Assembly: GCF_002090175.1 (NCBI RefSeq)
Contig: NZ_BBRN01000003.1
Span: 1 to 64,000, forward strand
Origin: Demequina sp. NBRC 110057
GTDB taxonomy: Bacteria > Actinomycetota > Actinomycetes > Actinomycetales > Demequinaceae
Direction of reading: 5' to 3'
Length of the DNA: 64,000 nucleotides
The notes beneath the pieces are model-generated. The model ran no database searches, had not been told where the DNA came from, and was given only the letters and a program-made list of their open reading frames with translations. A program made the translations under genes and the position numbers. Below, piece by piece: positions 1 to 14,123 of this stretch. Each line of letters opens with the position of its first letter. Position 1 is the stretch's first letter.

Positions 1-26
1 GGTTTGATTCACTGTGTCAAATCGGC
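1..26 (-). promoter_or_regulatory. Second rrn-type -35 element at the window edge
   Basis: On the minus strand TTGACA lies at 20..15, and the sequence leaves the window 14 bases later, so the matching -10 would be just outside. Together with the complete promoter at 189-218 this looks like a tandem rRNA promoter pair. The rRNA genes themselves are not in the window; that they follow is inferred from the common tyrS-rrs gene order in related actinobacteria. Confidence 0.5.
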
Positions 27-188
27 CTCGCGGCTCAGTTCGACTCGATGTTTCAATCGGGGTTATCCACCCTACACCCTCGGACGCGTTGAAGCGACCG
101 GATTCGGTGAGTGGATTGCTGTCTGGCGGGGCGGGCCTCGAAGCCTCTGGCTTCTCGTCCCGCACTCCCTTCCTTGGCAGCGAGAAGA

Positions 189-218
189 ACATTACGGCCA
201 CGTGCGCCGTCCCGTCAA
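189..218 (-). promoter_or_regulatory. Probable rRNA operon promoter reading left
   Basis: On the minus strand a -35 hexamer TTGACG (218..213) is followed after 18 bases by TAATGT (194..189). The element lies downstream of the tyrS terminator with no protein gene between it and the window start. Strong sigma-70-like promoters in this position are typical of rrn operons. The 1-260 stretch holds nothing else I recognise. Confidence 0.6.
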
Positions 219-260
219 ATCCGAGAAAACCCGGGCGTGTCGCACCCGTTGGACGAACAA

Positions 261-298
261 AACCCCTGGCACATGCCGCAAAGGCGGTGCCAGGGGTT
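261..298 (-). terminator. Rho-independent terminator of tyrS
   Basis: AACCCCTGGCA (261-271) pairs perfectly with TGCCAGGGGTT (288-298), an 11-bp stem with a 16-base loop. Read on the minus strand it is followed by a T-rich stretch (TTTTGTT). It lies 13 bases past the tyrS stop codon and separates tyrS from the rrn promoters. Confidence 0.85.
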
Positions 299-311
299 CG
301 TTCGAGCGAGG

Positions 312-1571
312 TCAGGCCCGCACAAGTCCTACAGATTTCTTTCCGCGCCGCAGCACGTACCAGCCGCCGGCGAGCGCCGGCTGGGAGGACACCGTGGCGT
401 CCAGTCCCTCCACCTTGACGTTGTTCACGTAGGCGCCACCGTCCTGCACTGCGCGGCGCGCATCGGACTTCGACGCGACGATTCCCGCCTCGACCAACGC
501 GTCAATCACCAACGTGTCGGCGGCGATGTCGGTCGATCCGAGCTCCGCCGCGCATCCGGCAAGCGTGCGCTCGTCGAGCTCGGACAGTTCCGCGCGTCCG
601 AAGAGCGCCTGGGACGCGGTGACCACGGCATCGGCCGTCGCCACACCATGGACGAGCGACGTGACGTCGTGCGCCAACGTGCGCTGGGCCTCTCGCTTGT
701 ACGGCTCCTCCGCCGTCAGCCGCTCCAGCTCCGCGATCTCCTCGCGGGTACGGAAGGTGAAGACCTTGAGGTAGTTCGCGACATCCGCATCGGCCTGGTT
801 CAGCCAGAACTGGTAGAAGGCGTACGGGCTCGTCATCTCGGGATCGAGCCATACCGTGCCCGACTCGGTCTTGCCGAACTTGGTGCCGTCCGCCTTGGTG
901 ATGAGCGGCGTCGACAGCGCATGGACGCTGGTCCCCTCCGCCTTACGAATCAGCTCGGTACCCGAGGTGAGATTTCCCCACTGGTCCGACCCGCCGGTCT
1001 GCAGGGTGCAGCCGTGACGGCGGTACAGCTCCAGGTAGTCCATTCCCTGCAGGACCTGGTACGAGAACTCGGTGTAGGAAATGCCGTCGTCCGAGTTCAG
1101 TCGGCGCGCCACGGTGTCCTTGGCGAGCATGGATCCCATGCGGAAGTACTTGCCCACGTCGCGCAGCAGCTCGATCGCGGACATGTCCTTGGTCCAATCG
1201 AAGTTGTTGACCATCGTCGCGGCGTGCTCGCCCTCGAAGTCGAGGAACGGCTCGATCTGCCCGCGGATGCGCTCCACCCACTGGTGAACCACCTCGACGG
1301 GGTTGAGCGTGCGCTCCCCCGCCATCTTCGGGTCGCCGATGAGTCCGGTGGCACCACCGACGAGCAACAGCGGGTTGTTGCCCGCCTGCTGGAAGCGCTT
1401 CACGGTGAGGATCTGTACCAGGTTGCCGATGTGGAGGCTGGGCGCCGTCGGGTCGAAACCGCAATACAGCGTGATGGGCCCCTCGTCGAGAGCCGCGCGC
1501 AGCTCGTCGTCACCGGTGGTCTGGGAGATGAGCCCGCGCCAGGCAAGCTCGTCGAGGATGTGCTGTGTCAT
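312..1571 (-). CDS. tyrS: Tyrosine--tRNA ligase
   Basis: Cytoplasmic class I aminoacyl-tRNA synthetase that charges tRNA-Tyr. The 419-residue product matches the usual bacterial length. It has the HIGN form of the HIGH signature at residues 47-50, the GGSDQWGN tyrosine-pocket segment near 193-200, KFGKT as the KMSKS-equivalent at 231-235, and a C-terminal S4-like RNA-binding domain. The ATG at 1571 is chosen because the frame upstream codes for unrelated sequence and MTQHILDEL is a normal TyrRS start; its ribosome site is weak. It is the last protein gene before the presumed rRNA operon and ends at a clear terminator. One copy of the GGCCGATGC 9-mer (1590-1598) lies in its leader. Confidence 0.97.
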   Translation of the reverse strand: MTQHILDELAWRGLISQTTGDDELRAALDEGPITLYCGFDPTAPSLHIGNLVQILTVKRFQQAGNNPLLLVGGATGLIGDPKMAGERTLNPVEVVHQWVERIRGQIEPFLDFEGEHAATMVNNFDWTKDMSAIELLRDVGKYFRMGSMLAKDTVARRLNSDDGISYTEFSYQVLQGMDYLELYRRHGCTLQTGGSDQWGNLTSGTELIRKAEGTSVHALSTPLITKADGTKFGKTESGTVWLDPEMTSPYAFYQFWLNQADADVANYLKVFTFRTREEIAELERLTAEEPYKREAQRTLAHDVTSLVHGVATADAVVTASQALFGRAELSELDERTLAGCAAELGSTDIAADTLVIDALVEAGIVASKSDARRAVQDGGAYVNNVKVEGLDATVSSQPALAGGWYVLRRGKKSVGLVRA

Positions 1572-1774
1572 GGTGTGGCCATTGTGCCAGGCCGATGCGG
1601 TGAGTGAGTGAGGCGTCCCCGTCGCCTTTGACGAGGACACGTCCGGAAAAGAGTCGTCGCTGGGTACGCGCTCAGATCCCGCGCATCGGCGCTGAGGGGT
1701 GGACATCCATGAGGGGTCCTACCGACCGCGGTCGTCGCATACCCAGCGACTAATACGAGATTAGGACCGCGGAC

Positions 1775-1790
1775 CTGAGAGGAATCTCAG
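1775..1790. repeat. Small inverted repeat CTGAGA-GGAA-TCTCAG
   Basis: A perfect 6-bp inverted repeat lies in the 234-bp spacer between the kinase gene and tyrS. A related element, GTGAG-GAAT-CTCAC, occurs at 46856-46869 upstream of the Ltp-type lipoprotein. It could be an operator or a short hairpin. No T-run follows, so a terminator is unlikely. I see no T-box leader and nothing else in this spacer. Confidence 0.3.
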
Positions 1791-1805
1791 AAAGCGCTTG
1801 CCGTC

Positions 1806-2384
1806 TCAGCGCGCGGCGTGAGGACCGCGGGACTGGCCGCCGTCGACGGTGACGTGCGCGGCCTCTCGCGTGCCCTCGGCAAGGAAATGGTCGTGCTCGG
1901 CACGCGCCCAGCGCAGCCAGGCCGCCTCGGTGTCCGCGCCCTCGCGTCGCAGCCACCGCTCGTGGCGAAGGTCGGTGGGCGCGGCGACCCACACGAGCAC
2001 GCTCGCCTCGCCGCGCACCGCGCTCTGCCCGGTCCCCACTCCCTCGACGATCACCACGGGCGCAGGAGGCGCGACGACGGCATCGGCCCTCGCTCCGGCG
2101 TGCCAGTCCCAGCGCTGGAACCTGGCTTCCTGGCCGCGCGAGAGCGGCCCTACCACCTGGTCTCGCAGCAACGGGGTCAGGGTAGGAAGGCCTTCCCAGC
2201 CCTCGTACATGTCGTCGGCGTGGAGCACGGGGACGCCACCGAGCGCCGCGGCGAGGCGCCCGGCGAGGGTCGTCTTGCCCGCCCCTGCGGGGCCGTCGAT
2301 TAGCACGATGCGCACGCCGCCGGGCGAGGGCTCGCTGGCGAGGACGGCGGCGCAGATGGCGTCGAGGTCGGGATCCACGGGCAT
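1806..2384 (-). CDS. P-loop nucleoside/uridine kinase-like ATP-binding protein
   Basis: A 192-residue P-loop protein with a Walker A motif, DGPAGAGKTT, about 28 residues from the N-terminus, a later DDMYEGW segment and an acidic VIVEGVGTG strand. This resembles the uridine kinase/(d)CMP kinase-like proteins often found next to argH in actinobacteria. The substrate cannot be read from sequence. The start is uncertain: the ATG at 2384 leaves the usual short lead-in to the P-loop, while an in-frame GTG at 2450 begins only three bases after the argH stop and would add 22 Arg-rich residues. It is probably the last gene of the arginine transcript. Confidence 0.72.
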   Translation of the reverse strand: MPVDPDLDAICAAVLASEPSPGGVRIVLIDGPAGAGKTTLAGRLAAALGGVPVLHADDMYEGWEGLPTLTPLLRDQVVGPLSRGQEARFQRWDWHAGARADAVVAPPAPVVIVEGVGTGQSAVRGEASVLVWVAAPTDLRHERWLRREGADTEAAWLRWARAEHDHFLAEGTREAAHVTVDGGQSRGPHAAR

Positions 2385-2453
2385 CAGGCTACGGGCAGCG
2401 GTGCGCGCGGGATCCCGGCGCTCACCGAGGCGAGCGCCGGGATCCGTCACGCC

Positions 2454-5101
<2,648 letters not shown>

Positions 5102-5179
5102 GTGTGTCTCCTTGCATTGCTCTGTGAAATAGGGGCCGGCTCGGGGCCGGGAGTCTGGGGTGGTGGGGCGAACGGCCTG

Positions 5180-5668
5180 CTAGTGGCCGCCGCCCGCGGC
5201 TCGCTCGAGGAAGCGCTGGGCGAGCCGGAGCCCGCCGTCGGCCTCGCGGGAGATGACCATGATGGTGTCGTCTCCCCCGACGCACCCGAGGATGCCCGGG
5301 TCGTCGTGCTGGTCGATAGCGCTCGCGAGGTACTGCGCGGCGCCGGACGGGGTCCTGATGACGGCGAGGTTGGCCGAGCCGTCGGCGGCGAGCAGCAGTT
5401 CGCCGCACAGCCGGGTCAGGCGCTGGTCGGTGTCCTCGGACGCGGTCAGCGAGTCGGAGGTGGCGTACACGTGGGCGCCTCCCAGCCCGCGCACCTTGAT
5501 GGCGCCAATGTCCACCAGGTCGCGCGACAGGGTCGCCTGGGTCACGTGGATCCCCTGCTGCTCGAGCCGCAGCGCGAGCTCACCCTGGGAGCGCACCGCC
5601 TCGGTCTCGATGATGCGGCGAATGAGCGCCTGCCTGGCGGCCTTCGTCGCGGGAATCGTCTGCGCCAT
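5180..5668 (-). CDS. argR: Arginine repressor ArgR
   Basis: Hexameric transcription factor that senses L-arginine and binds ARG boxes. The 162-residue product has an N-terminal winged helix with the TLSRDL recognition segment and a C-terminal arginine-binding/oligomerisation domain ending in GCVGGDDTIMVI. It lies inside the arginine cluster between argF and argG, with its ATG five bases after the argF stop. The likely targets visible in this window are the sites at 10981-11008 (argC) and 39054-39081 (ABC transporter). Confidence 0.96.
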   Translation of the reverse strand: MAQTIPATKAARQALIRRIIETEAVRSQGELALRLEQQGIHVTQATLSRDLVDIGAIKVRGLGGAHVYATSDSLTASEDTDQRLTRLCGELLLAADGSANLAVIRTPSGAAQYLASAIDQHDDPGILGCVGGDDTIMVISREADGGLRLAQRFLERAAGGGH

Positions 5669-5673
5669 GGGGA

Positions 5674-7849
<2,176 letters not shown>

Positions 7850-7853
<4 letters not shown>

Positions 7854-8767
7854 GCCCACAGGTCCGTGTCGTCGGGGCGCACCATGGTGCCGATGCCGGA
7901 CGTGGTGAAGATCTCGGTCAGCACCGAGTGGGGCTCACGGCCGTCGATGATGTGCGCCTGCGGCACGCCGCCACGGACGGCGCGCAGGCACGCCTCCATC
8001 TTGGGAACCATGCCGGACGCGAGGCTGGGCAGCAGCTTCTCGACGTCGGAGGCGTGGATGCGGCGCACCAACGAGGACCGGTCGGGCCAGTTGGCGTAGA
8101 GACCCTCGACGTCGGTCAGCATGACGAGCTTGCGGGCGCGCAGCGCAACGGCGATGGCCGCCGCGGCGGTGTCAGCGTTGACGTTGAGCACGGTGGTCGG
8201 GTCGTCCATGTCGGGCGCCACCGTGCTCACCACGGGGATGCGGCCGGCGTGGATGATGTCCTCGATCGCGGCGGGGTTGACCTTCACCACGTCGCCCACC
8301 TGGCCCACGTCGACGGCCTCGCCGTCGATGAGGGCGGTGCGGCGCTTGGCCTGCAGAAGGCCGGCGTCCTCGCCCGACAGGCCCACGGCCAGCGGGCCGT
8401 GGTCGTTGATGAGGCCCACGAGCTCGCGGGAAACGGAGCCGGTAAGCACCATGCGCACCACGTCCATCGCCTCGGGGGTGGTGACGCGCAGGCCGCCGCG
8501 GAACTCGGACTCGATGCCGAGGCGCCCCAGCATGTCGTTGATCTGGGGGCCGCCGCCGTGCACGACGACGGGAGACAGGCCCAGCAGTCGCAGGTGGACG
8601 ACGTCCTGGGCGAAGGCGGCCTTCAGTGTGTCGTCGATCATGGCGTTGCCGCCGTACTTGATGACGACGATGGAGCCGCGGAACTGCTCGATCCACGGCA
8701 TGGCGTCGATGAGGACGCCCACCTTCTGCTGCGGGGTCAGGTCGGGATAGTCGATGTCGGTGCTCAT
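7850..8767 (-). CDS. argB: Acetylglutamate kinase
   Basis: Phosphorylates N-acetylglutamate. The 305-residue amino-acid kinase has the N-terminal IKYGGNAM segment, the [10 protein letters not shown] glycine loop that binds the acetylglutamate, and LTDVEGLY near the C-terminus. In actinobacteria this enzyme is often the arginine feedback point; its N-terminal extension before the KYGG strand is compatible with the hexameric, arginine-sensitive form, but that is inference. Start and stop overlap those of argJ and argD by four bases each. Confidence 0.96.
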
Positions 8768-9939
8768 GAGCTGTACGCGCTGTTCTCGTGGACGTAGTCG
8801 TGGGTGAGGTCGTTGGTCCACACCGTGGCGGAGGAGTCGCCCGCGTGAAGCTCGAGGACGACGGAGACCTCGCGCGGGGTGAGGTCCACGAGGTCGCGGT
8901 CGTCGCCGACGCCTGAGGCGCGGCAGACCTGGATCCCGTTGACCCACACGTCGAGAGTACGGGCGTCGAACGGGGCGACGTGGGCCGGCACGGTGCCGGC
9001 GGCCGAGATGATGCGGCCCCAGTTGGGGTCGTTGCCGAAGATCGCGGTCTTGAAGAGGTTGGAGCGGGTGATCGCGCGGGCCACCGCCTCGGCCGCGGCC
9101 TCGCTTGTCGCACCCTGCACCGTCACGGCGATGTCGTGGCTCGCGCCCTCGGCGTCCCCGACGAGCTGGCGCGCGAGGCTCGCGAGGACCTCGGTGAGCG
9201 CCTCCTCGAACGACGCGGCGTCGGGACTCTCGCCCGAGGCGCCCGACGACAGCAGCAGCACAGTGTCGTTGGTCGACATGCAGCCGTCGGAGTCCACACG
9301 GTTCAGCGTCGAGGCGACGGCCGATGCAAGGGCCGCCTTGGCGGTCTCGGCATCCACCACCGCGTCGGTGGTGACCACGCACAGCATGGTTGCCATGCCG
9401 GGCGCCAGCATCCCGGCGCCCTTGGCCATGCCTCCGACCGTCCAGGCGCCTCGCTCGGCGACGGCGGTCTTGGACACGGAGTCGGTCGTCATGATGCCCT
9501 CGGCGGCGGCCTGGCCGCCCTCGGCGCTGAGCTCCGCGATCGCGGCGTCGGCTCCCGACAACAGGTTGTCCATGGGCAGGCGCACGCCGATCAACCCCGT
9601 GGAGCACACGGCGACGTCTCCCGCGGCGACCTCGCGGCCCGCCGCGGTCAGGGACTGCGCGACGTGCTCGGCGGTGGCGTGCGTGTCGGCGAAGCCCTCG
9701 GAGCCCGTGCACGCGTTGGCGCCGCCGGAGTTGAGGATGACGGCGTCGATCCGGCCGTCCGAGGCGGCCTCGCGCGACCAGGTCACGGGGGCGGCCTCGA
9801 CACGGTTGGTCGTGAAGACGCCGGCGGCGACGTGATCGGGTCCGTCGTTGACGACGACGGTGACGTCCTTGGCGCCGGTGGACTTGATGCCGGCGGCGAC
9901 GCCGGCGGCGACGAAGCCCTGTGCTGCGGTCACGCTCAC
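8764..9939 (-). CDS. argJ: Bifunctional glutamate N-acetyltransferase/amino-acid acetyltransferase
   Basis: Self-processing Ntn-hydrolase-like enzyme that recycles the acetyl group from N-acetylornithine to glutamate. The 391-residue protein carries the autocleavage region [14 protein letters not shown], where the Thr of ATML becomes the new N-terminus of the beta chain. The start is a GTG at 9939 overlapping the argC stop (GTGA); the longer frame upstream only reads argC out of frame. Whether it is mono- or bifunctional cannot be told here, since a separate argA-like gene could lie elsewhere. Confidence 0.95.
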   Translation of the reverse strand: MSVTAAQGFVAAGVAAGIKSTGAKDVTVVVNDGPDHVAAGVFTTNRVEAAPVTWSREAASDGRIDAVILNSGGANACTGSEGFADTHATAEHVAQSLTAAGREVAAGDVAVCSTGLIGVRLPMDNLLSGADAAIAELSAEGGQAAAEGIMTTDSVSKTAVAERGAWTVGGMAKGAGMLAPGMATMLCVVTTDAVVDAETAKAALASAVASTLNRVDSDGCMSTNDTVLLLSSGASGESPDAASFEEALTEVLASLARQLVGDAEGASHDIAVTVQGATSEAAAEAVARAITRSNLFKTAIFGNDPNWGRIISAAGTVPAHVAPFDARTLDVWVNGIQVCRASGVGDDRDLVDLTPREVSVVLELHAGDSSATVWTNDLTHDYVHENSAYSS

Positions 9940-10979
9940 GGTGCGACTCCCTGAAGCTGCAGGCCGGTGGTCTCGGGGTACCCCAGCACGATGTTCATGG
10001 ACTGCAGGGCCGCTCCCGCGGTGCCCTTGACGAGGTTGTCGATGGCGGACACGACCACGACGCGGCCCGCCTTCTTGTCGACGGCCACCTGCACCAGGCA
10101 GGTGTTGGCGCCGAGCGTGGCGGCGGTCGTGGGCCACTGGCCCTCGGGCAGGACGTGCACGAAGGGCTCGTCCGCGTACGCGCTCTCCCAGGCGGCACGC
10201 ACCTGGTCGGCGTCGACGCCGGCAGCGAGAGGCGCTGTCATGGTGGCGAGGATGCCGCGCGCCATGGGCACGAGGGTGGGAGTGAAGCTGATGCGCACGT
10301 CATCGGCGCCGGCAACGCCGAGGTTCTGCACGATCTCGGGGATGTGACGGTGGGTACCGCCCACCGCGTAGGGGCTCGCCGCGCCCAGACCCTCGGACGC
10401 GAGGAGGTTGGTCGCGAGCTTCTTTCCCGCGCCGGAGTAGCCGACGGCGAGCACGGCGGTGAGGTCCGTGGGGTCGATCACGCCCGCGGCGACGCCGGGC
10501 TGGAGGCCGAGGGTGACGGCGGTGACGTTGCAGCCGGGCACGGCGACGCGCTTGGCGCCCGGCAGCGCGTCGCGCTGGTGGCCGTCCGCGGTGATGAGCT
10601 CGGGCATGCCGTAGGGCCAGGTCCCCGAGTGGTCGCCGCCGTAGTACTCGGCCCACGCCTCGGCGGAGGCCAGGCGGTGGTCGGCGCCGCAGTCGAGCAC
10701 CAGGGTCTCGGGCGGCAGCTGGGCGGCGATCGCGCCGCTCGTGCCGTGGGGCAGCGCGAGCACGACGACGTCGTGTCCGGCGAGGGTGTCGACGCTCGTC
10801 GCGACGATGTCCCTGTCGGCGAGAGAGCGCAGGTGTGGCTGATGCACCCCCAATCGATCGCCCGCGGAGGAATGCGCCGTCAGCGACCCGAACTCGACGT
10901 CCGGGTGCTCGCTGAACACGCGCAAGACCTCTCCGCCGACGTATCCGGAGGCTCCAGAGACTGCGACCTTGAGTGTCAT
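9936..10979 (-). CDS. argC: N-acetyl-gamma-glutamyl-phosphate reductase
   Basis: NADPH-dependent reductase for the third step of arginine synthesis. The N-terminal Rossmann loop GASGYVGGE and the catalytic-Cys segment [13 protein letters not shown] identify it; 347 residues is normal. It is the promoter-proximal gene of the cluster. The ATG at 10979 lies seven bases after a TATAGT -10 element, so the transcript is probably leaderless; an ATG two codons upstream (10985) is the alternative. In many actinobacteria pheST sits directly upstream, but here a quinone oxidoreductase gene diverges instead. Confidence 0.96.
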   Translation of the reverse strand: MTLKVAVSGASGYVGGEVLRVFSEHPDVEFGSLTAHSSAGDRLGVHQPHLRSLADRDIVATSVDTLAGHDVVVLALPHGTSGAIAAQLPPETLVLDCGADHRLASAEAWAEYYGGDHSGTWPYGMPELITADGHQRDALPGAKRVAVPGCNVTAVTLGLQPGVAAGVIDPTDLTAVLAVGYSGAGKKLATNLLASEGLGAASPYAVGGTHRHIPEIVQNLGVAGADDVRISFTPTLVPMARGILATMTAPLAAGVDADQVRAAWESAYADEPFVHVLPEGQWPTTAATLGANTCLVQVAVDKKAGRVVVVSAIDNLVKGTAGAALQSMNIVLGYPETTGLQLQGVAP

Positions 10980-10980
10980 G

Positions 10981-11008
10981 TGCATAACTATACAGACGAA
11001 TGCATGAC
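10981..11008 (-). promoter_or_regulatory. argC promoter with overlapping ArgR-type operator
   Basis: On the plus strand a near-palindrome TGCATAACTATACA (10981-10994) is followed by a second half-site, ATGCAT. On the minus strand the -10 hexamer TATAGT (10992..10987) lies inside the first palindrome and ends seven bases before the argC ATG, so a bound repressor would block RNA polymerase. The arrangement matches ARG boxes known from actinobacteria and E. coli (paired A/T-rich palindromes with TGCAT-like ends). A close copy at 39054-39081 supports it. Confidence 0.75.
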
Positions 11009-11043
11009 TTTGGGCACGGCCCCGCGCGGCGTGGCGTGACACG

Positions 11044-12036
11044 ATGACCAACGTGAGAGCCATCGTCGCGTATTCCCCCGGCCCCACCTCCGTGATGACC
11101 GCCGTCGACCTCGAGGCGCCCGAGCCCGGCCCAGGCGAGGTGCTCGTGGAGACGGCGGCCTGCGGCGTCAACTTCATCGACGTCTATCAACGCTCCGGGA
11201 TCTACGACGTCGCGTTCCCCCTGGTCCCCGGCCTCGAGGGCGCGGGGGCCGTGGCGAGAGTGGGACCGGGAGTGGCCGGGCTGAAGGTAGGCGACACGGT
11301 CGCGTGGTGCGCCGCCCCGCGCTCCTATGCGTCCCAGGTGGTCGTGCCGGAGGCGGACTGCTTCGCGGTACCCGCGGAAGTGGCGCCGGCGACGGCTGCC
11401 GCGGCGATGCTGCAGGGCCTGACCGCCCACTACCTCGTCACGTCGACGTTCCCGGTGCATGAGGGGCATACAGTCCTGCTCCACGCGGGGGCGGGTGGGG
11501 TGGGACTGCTCCTCACGCAGCTGGCGGTCGCCCGCGGCGCCACCGTCATCACCACCGTCTCGACCGAGCAGAAGGAGGCGCTGTCGCGCGAGGCTGGCGC
11601 GAGCGAGGTGCTGCGCTACGACGCCATGGGCGACCTCGCGTCCGAGCTGCCGGCGCGAGTACGTGCCCTCACGGGCGGGCGCGGCGTGGACGTCGCCTAC
11701 GACGGCGTGGGGGCCGCCACCTTCGAGGCCTCGCTCGCGTCGCTCGCGGTGCGCGGCACCCTCGCGCTCTTCGGAGGAGCGTCGGGCCAGGTGCCTCCCT
11801 TCGACCTGCAGCGCCTGAACGCTGCCGGCTCACTGTTCGTCACGCGCCCCACGCTCGGACACCACCTGCTCACTGCCGAGGAGCGCGCGTGGCGCGCGAG
11901 CGAGCTGTTCGGAAACATCGCCGACGGCAGCCTCGACGTACGCATCGGCGCCACGTTTAACCTCGACGAGGCCGCGGGCGCGCACGAGGCGCTCGAGTCT
12001 CGCGCTACGACGGGCAAGGTGCTGCTGGTCCCCTGA
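11044..12036 (+). CDS. qor: Quinone oxidoreductase (zinc-independent MDR family)
   Basis: Medium-chain dehydrogenase/reductase of 330 residues. A GroES-like N-terminal domain ([22 protein letters not shown]) is followed by a nucleotide-binding domain with AGAGGVG near residue 148. The catalytic zinc ligands of alcohol dehydrogenases are missing, as expected for NADPH:quinone reductases. It diverges from argC, with only 64 bases between the two starts, so the ArgR operator also lies just upstream of this gene. The natural substrate is unknown. Confidence 0.82.
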   Translation: MTNVRAIVAYSPGPTSVMTAVDLEAPEPGPGEVLVETAACGVNFIDVYQRSGIYDVAFPLVPGLEGAGAVARVGPGVAGLKVGDTVAWCAAPRSYASQVVVPEADCFAVPAEVAPATAAAAMLQGLTAHYLVTSTFPVHEGHTVLLHAGAGGVGLLLTQLAVARGATVITTVSTEQKEALSREAGASEVLRYDAMGDLASELPARVRALTGGRGVDVAYDGVGAATFEASLASLAVRGTLALFGGASGQVPPFDLQRLNAAGSLFVTRPTLGHHLLTAEERAWRASELFGNIADGSLDVRIGATFNLDEAAGAHEALESRATTGKVLLVP

Positions 12037-12100
12037 CCCTCGCATCGGCCGGACCCACGGACGACACGCGATCGTGACACGACCACGGCACAATGTGCCC

Positions 12101-12610
12101 ATGCGGTACCTGCGGCTGCGCGTGATGCGCGAGAGAGACCTCGAGGCAGTGTTGCGCCTCAACAACGACGCCGCGCCGACCATCCACCCGCTCACCGCCG
12201 AGTCGCTCGCCGAGCTGCGCGGCTGGTGTGACGTGGCGCTTGTCGCGTGTGACCGCGTCGGCGAGCCCATCGCCTTTTTGCTGAGCCTCGGCATGGGCCA
12301 GCCGTACGCCTCCCCCAACTACCGCTGGTTCGAGGACCGCGGGGCGCGGCACCAGTACATCGACAGGATCGTGGTGTCGAGCGCGGCCAGGGGCACGGGA
12401 GTCGGCCGCGCCCTGTACGAGTCCGTGTTCGAGCGCGCGCGCGAGCGCGGGGCGAACGAGGTGACCACCGAGGTGTCCGTCTCCCCCGCCGACCCGCGCT
12501 CGCTGTCCTTCCACGAGGCCCTGGGCTTCCGTCAGCTCGCCGAGCTCGACATCCACGACGGCACGTCGCGCGTGGCGCTCCTGTCGCGCACCGTCGACGG
12601 GCTGATGTGA
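12101..12610 (+). CDS. GNAT-family N-acetyltransferase
   Basis: A 169-residue GNAT enzyme. Strand beta-4 and the acetyl-CoA loop are visible as IDRIVVSSAARGTGVGRALYE, summarised here as the RGTGVG P-loop after VVSSAA, followed by a typical SLSFHEALGF C-terminal segment. The acceptor substrate cannot be deduced. I start it at the ATG 12101 rather than at an in-frame GTG at 12074, which has no better ribosome site and adds residues unlike the family. It stands alone between qor and the convergent MFS gene. Confidence 0.8.
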   Translation: MRYLRLRVMRERDLEAVLRLNNDAAPTIHPLTAESLAELRGWCDVALVACDRVGEPIAFLLSLGMGQPYASPNYRWFEDRGARHQYIDRIVVSSAARGTGVGRALYESVFERARERGANEVTTEVSVSPADPRSLSFHEALGFRQLAELDIHDGTSRVALLSRTVDGLM

Positions 12611-12614
12611 CGGG

Positions 12615-14123
12615 TCACGCCGCGGCTGCCGCGCGCTCCTTCATGTAGTCGGGAGCGACGAAGAAGGCGGCGATGGCCGCCCCGACCAACAGCACGGCGG
12701 CGGGAAGCAGCAGCGACTGCGCCATGGCCGTCGAGAACGGCTCGTGCAGGGCGGCAGGCAACTCCAGGGAGCTCGAGCCCTCGCCCGACACCGCTGGCGC
12801 GCCCGAGCCGTCGCCGAGAGCCGCGGCGAGGCGGCTCGACATGAGCGTGGCGATCGCCGCCGACCCCAGCACGGAGCCGACCTGGCGCGTGGTGTTGTAG
12901 ACGCCCGATCCCGCGCCGGCGTCGCGCGGCGGCAGGTTGCGGGTGGCGGTCGACGAGATGGGCCCCCACATGAAGGAGTTGCCGATGCCCACGAGAGCGG
13001 CGGGAACGAGCAGCCACAGGATGGGGATGTCGGGCGTCATCATGAAGAAGTAGGCCACGAGGCCGAGCCCGCTGAGGAGAAGCCCCGGCACGGCGAGGAC
13101 GCGCGGGTGCAGGCGATCGACAAGGCGGCCGGCCACGGGCGACAGCGCGATGGACGCGACGGCGGTGGGCACCGACATCAGCGCCGACTCGGTGGGGGTG
13201 AGGCCCCGCACGGTCTGCAGGAAGTAGATGAGCGGGATGAACTGGGCGGTGACCGCGAAGCCCACCAGCGCGATAGCGCCGTTGGCGAGGGAGAAGTTGC
13301 GGTCACGGAACAGCGCGAGCGGGAGCAGCGGCTCCCCACGGTGGCGCGACTGGGTCCACAGGAACAGCGCGAGGATCACGACACCCGCGGCGATGCAGGC
13401 CCACACCACGCCGTTCCAGTCGAGGGTCGAGCCCTCCTGGATACCGAACACGACGAGCGTCATGCCCAGCGCGGACAGCACCACTCCCCACCAGTCGAAC
13501 TCGTGGGCGTGCGTGGGCAGGGTCGGCACCAGGCGCGCCACCATGATGTAGGCGACCACACCGATGGGCACGTTGACGAAGAAGATCCATTCCCAGCCGG
13601 GACCGTCGACCAGGAATCCGCCCAGCAGCGGTCCCACGAGGGAGGCGACACCCGCCGTGGCTCCCCACAGCGCCATGGCGGTGCCGCGTCGGGAGGCCGG
13701 GAACAGGCGGGTGATGACGGCCATCGTCTGCGGGCTCATCATGGCGGCGCCAAAGCCCTGGATGGCGCGGGCGGCGATGAGGTTCGCGATGCCCGAGCCC
13801 GGGAGCTGGTCCGCGATACCGCACAGGAAGGACGCCCCGGTGAACACCACGAGGCCGATCAAGTACAGGCGGCGCGGCCCAAACCTGTCGCCCAGGCGCC
13901 CGGTGATGAGCAGCGGCACCGCGTACGTGAGGAGGTACGCGCTCGTCACCCACAGCACCTGGGTGGTCGAGGCGTCGAGCGAGGCCTGGATCGAGGGGTT
14001 CGCGATCGACACGATGGTGACGTCGACGAGGATCATGAAGAAGCCGATCATGAGCGCCCACAGGGCGGGCCACGGCTTGATGTCGTCGGGCGCCTGGGAG
14101 GCGCCGGCGGTGGGGACGGTCAC
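12615..14123 (-). CDS. MFS drug:H+ antiporter, DHA2 (EmrB/QacA-like) family
   Basis: A 502-residue inner-membrane protein with about 14 predicted hydrophobic segments. Family marks include the LRVDVT-like IDVTIVSIANPSI segment in helix 1, GRLGDRFGPRR between helices 2 and 3, and AARAIQGFGAA in motif C position. It likely exports hydrophobic drugs or toxic metabolites. Its GTG start overlaps the stop of the upstream PadR gene (GTGA), so regulator and pump form one operon. A lone Gln/Ala-rich C-terminus ends it. The substrate is unknown. Confidence 0.88.
   Translation of the reverse strand: MTVPTAGASQAPDDIKPWPALWALMIGFFMILVDVTIVSIANPSIQASLDASTTQVLWVTSAYLLTYAVPLLITGRLGDRFGPRRLYLIGLVVFTGASFLCGIADQLPGSGIANLIAARAIQGFGAAMMSPQTMAVITRLFPASRRGTAMALWGATAGVASLVGPLLGGFLVDGPGWEWIFFVNVPIGVVAYIMVARLVPTLPTHAHEFDWWGVVLSALGMTLVVFGIQEGSTLDWNGVVWACIAAGVVILALFLWTQSRHRGEPLLPLALFRDRNFSLANGAIALVGFAVTAQFIPLIYFLQTVRGLTPTESALMSVPTAVASIALSPVAGRLVDRLHPRVLAVPGLLLSGLGLVAYFFMMTPDIPILWLLVPAALVGIGNSFMWGPISSTATRNLPPRDAGAGSGVYNTTRQVGSVLGSAAIATLMSSRLAAALGDGSGAPAVSGEGSSSLELPAALHEPFSTAMAQSLLLPAAVLLVGAAIAAFFVAPDYMKERAAAAA

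Noticed and set aside
63-70. TTATCCAC, resembling a DnaA box
   Set aside because: A single box with no cluster and no dnaA or dnaN nearby; expected by chance.
111-1607. Long plus-strand frame opposite tyrS
   Set aside because: Arg/Val/Gly-rich antisense shadow; tyrS on the other strand has full motifs.
1572-1805. T-box or attenuator leader ahead of tyrS
   Set aside because: No T-box core or antiterminator/terminator pair is visible; only a short inverted repeat was found.
5102-5179. Second ArgR box or terminator between argR and argG
   Set aside because: The spacer has a short GC-rich inverted repeat and an isolated ATGCA, but no paired palindrome and no T-run.
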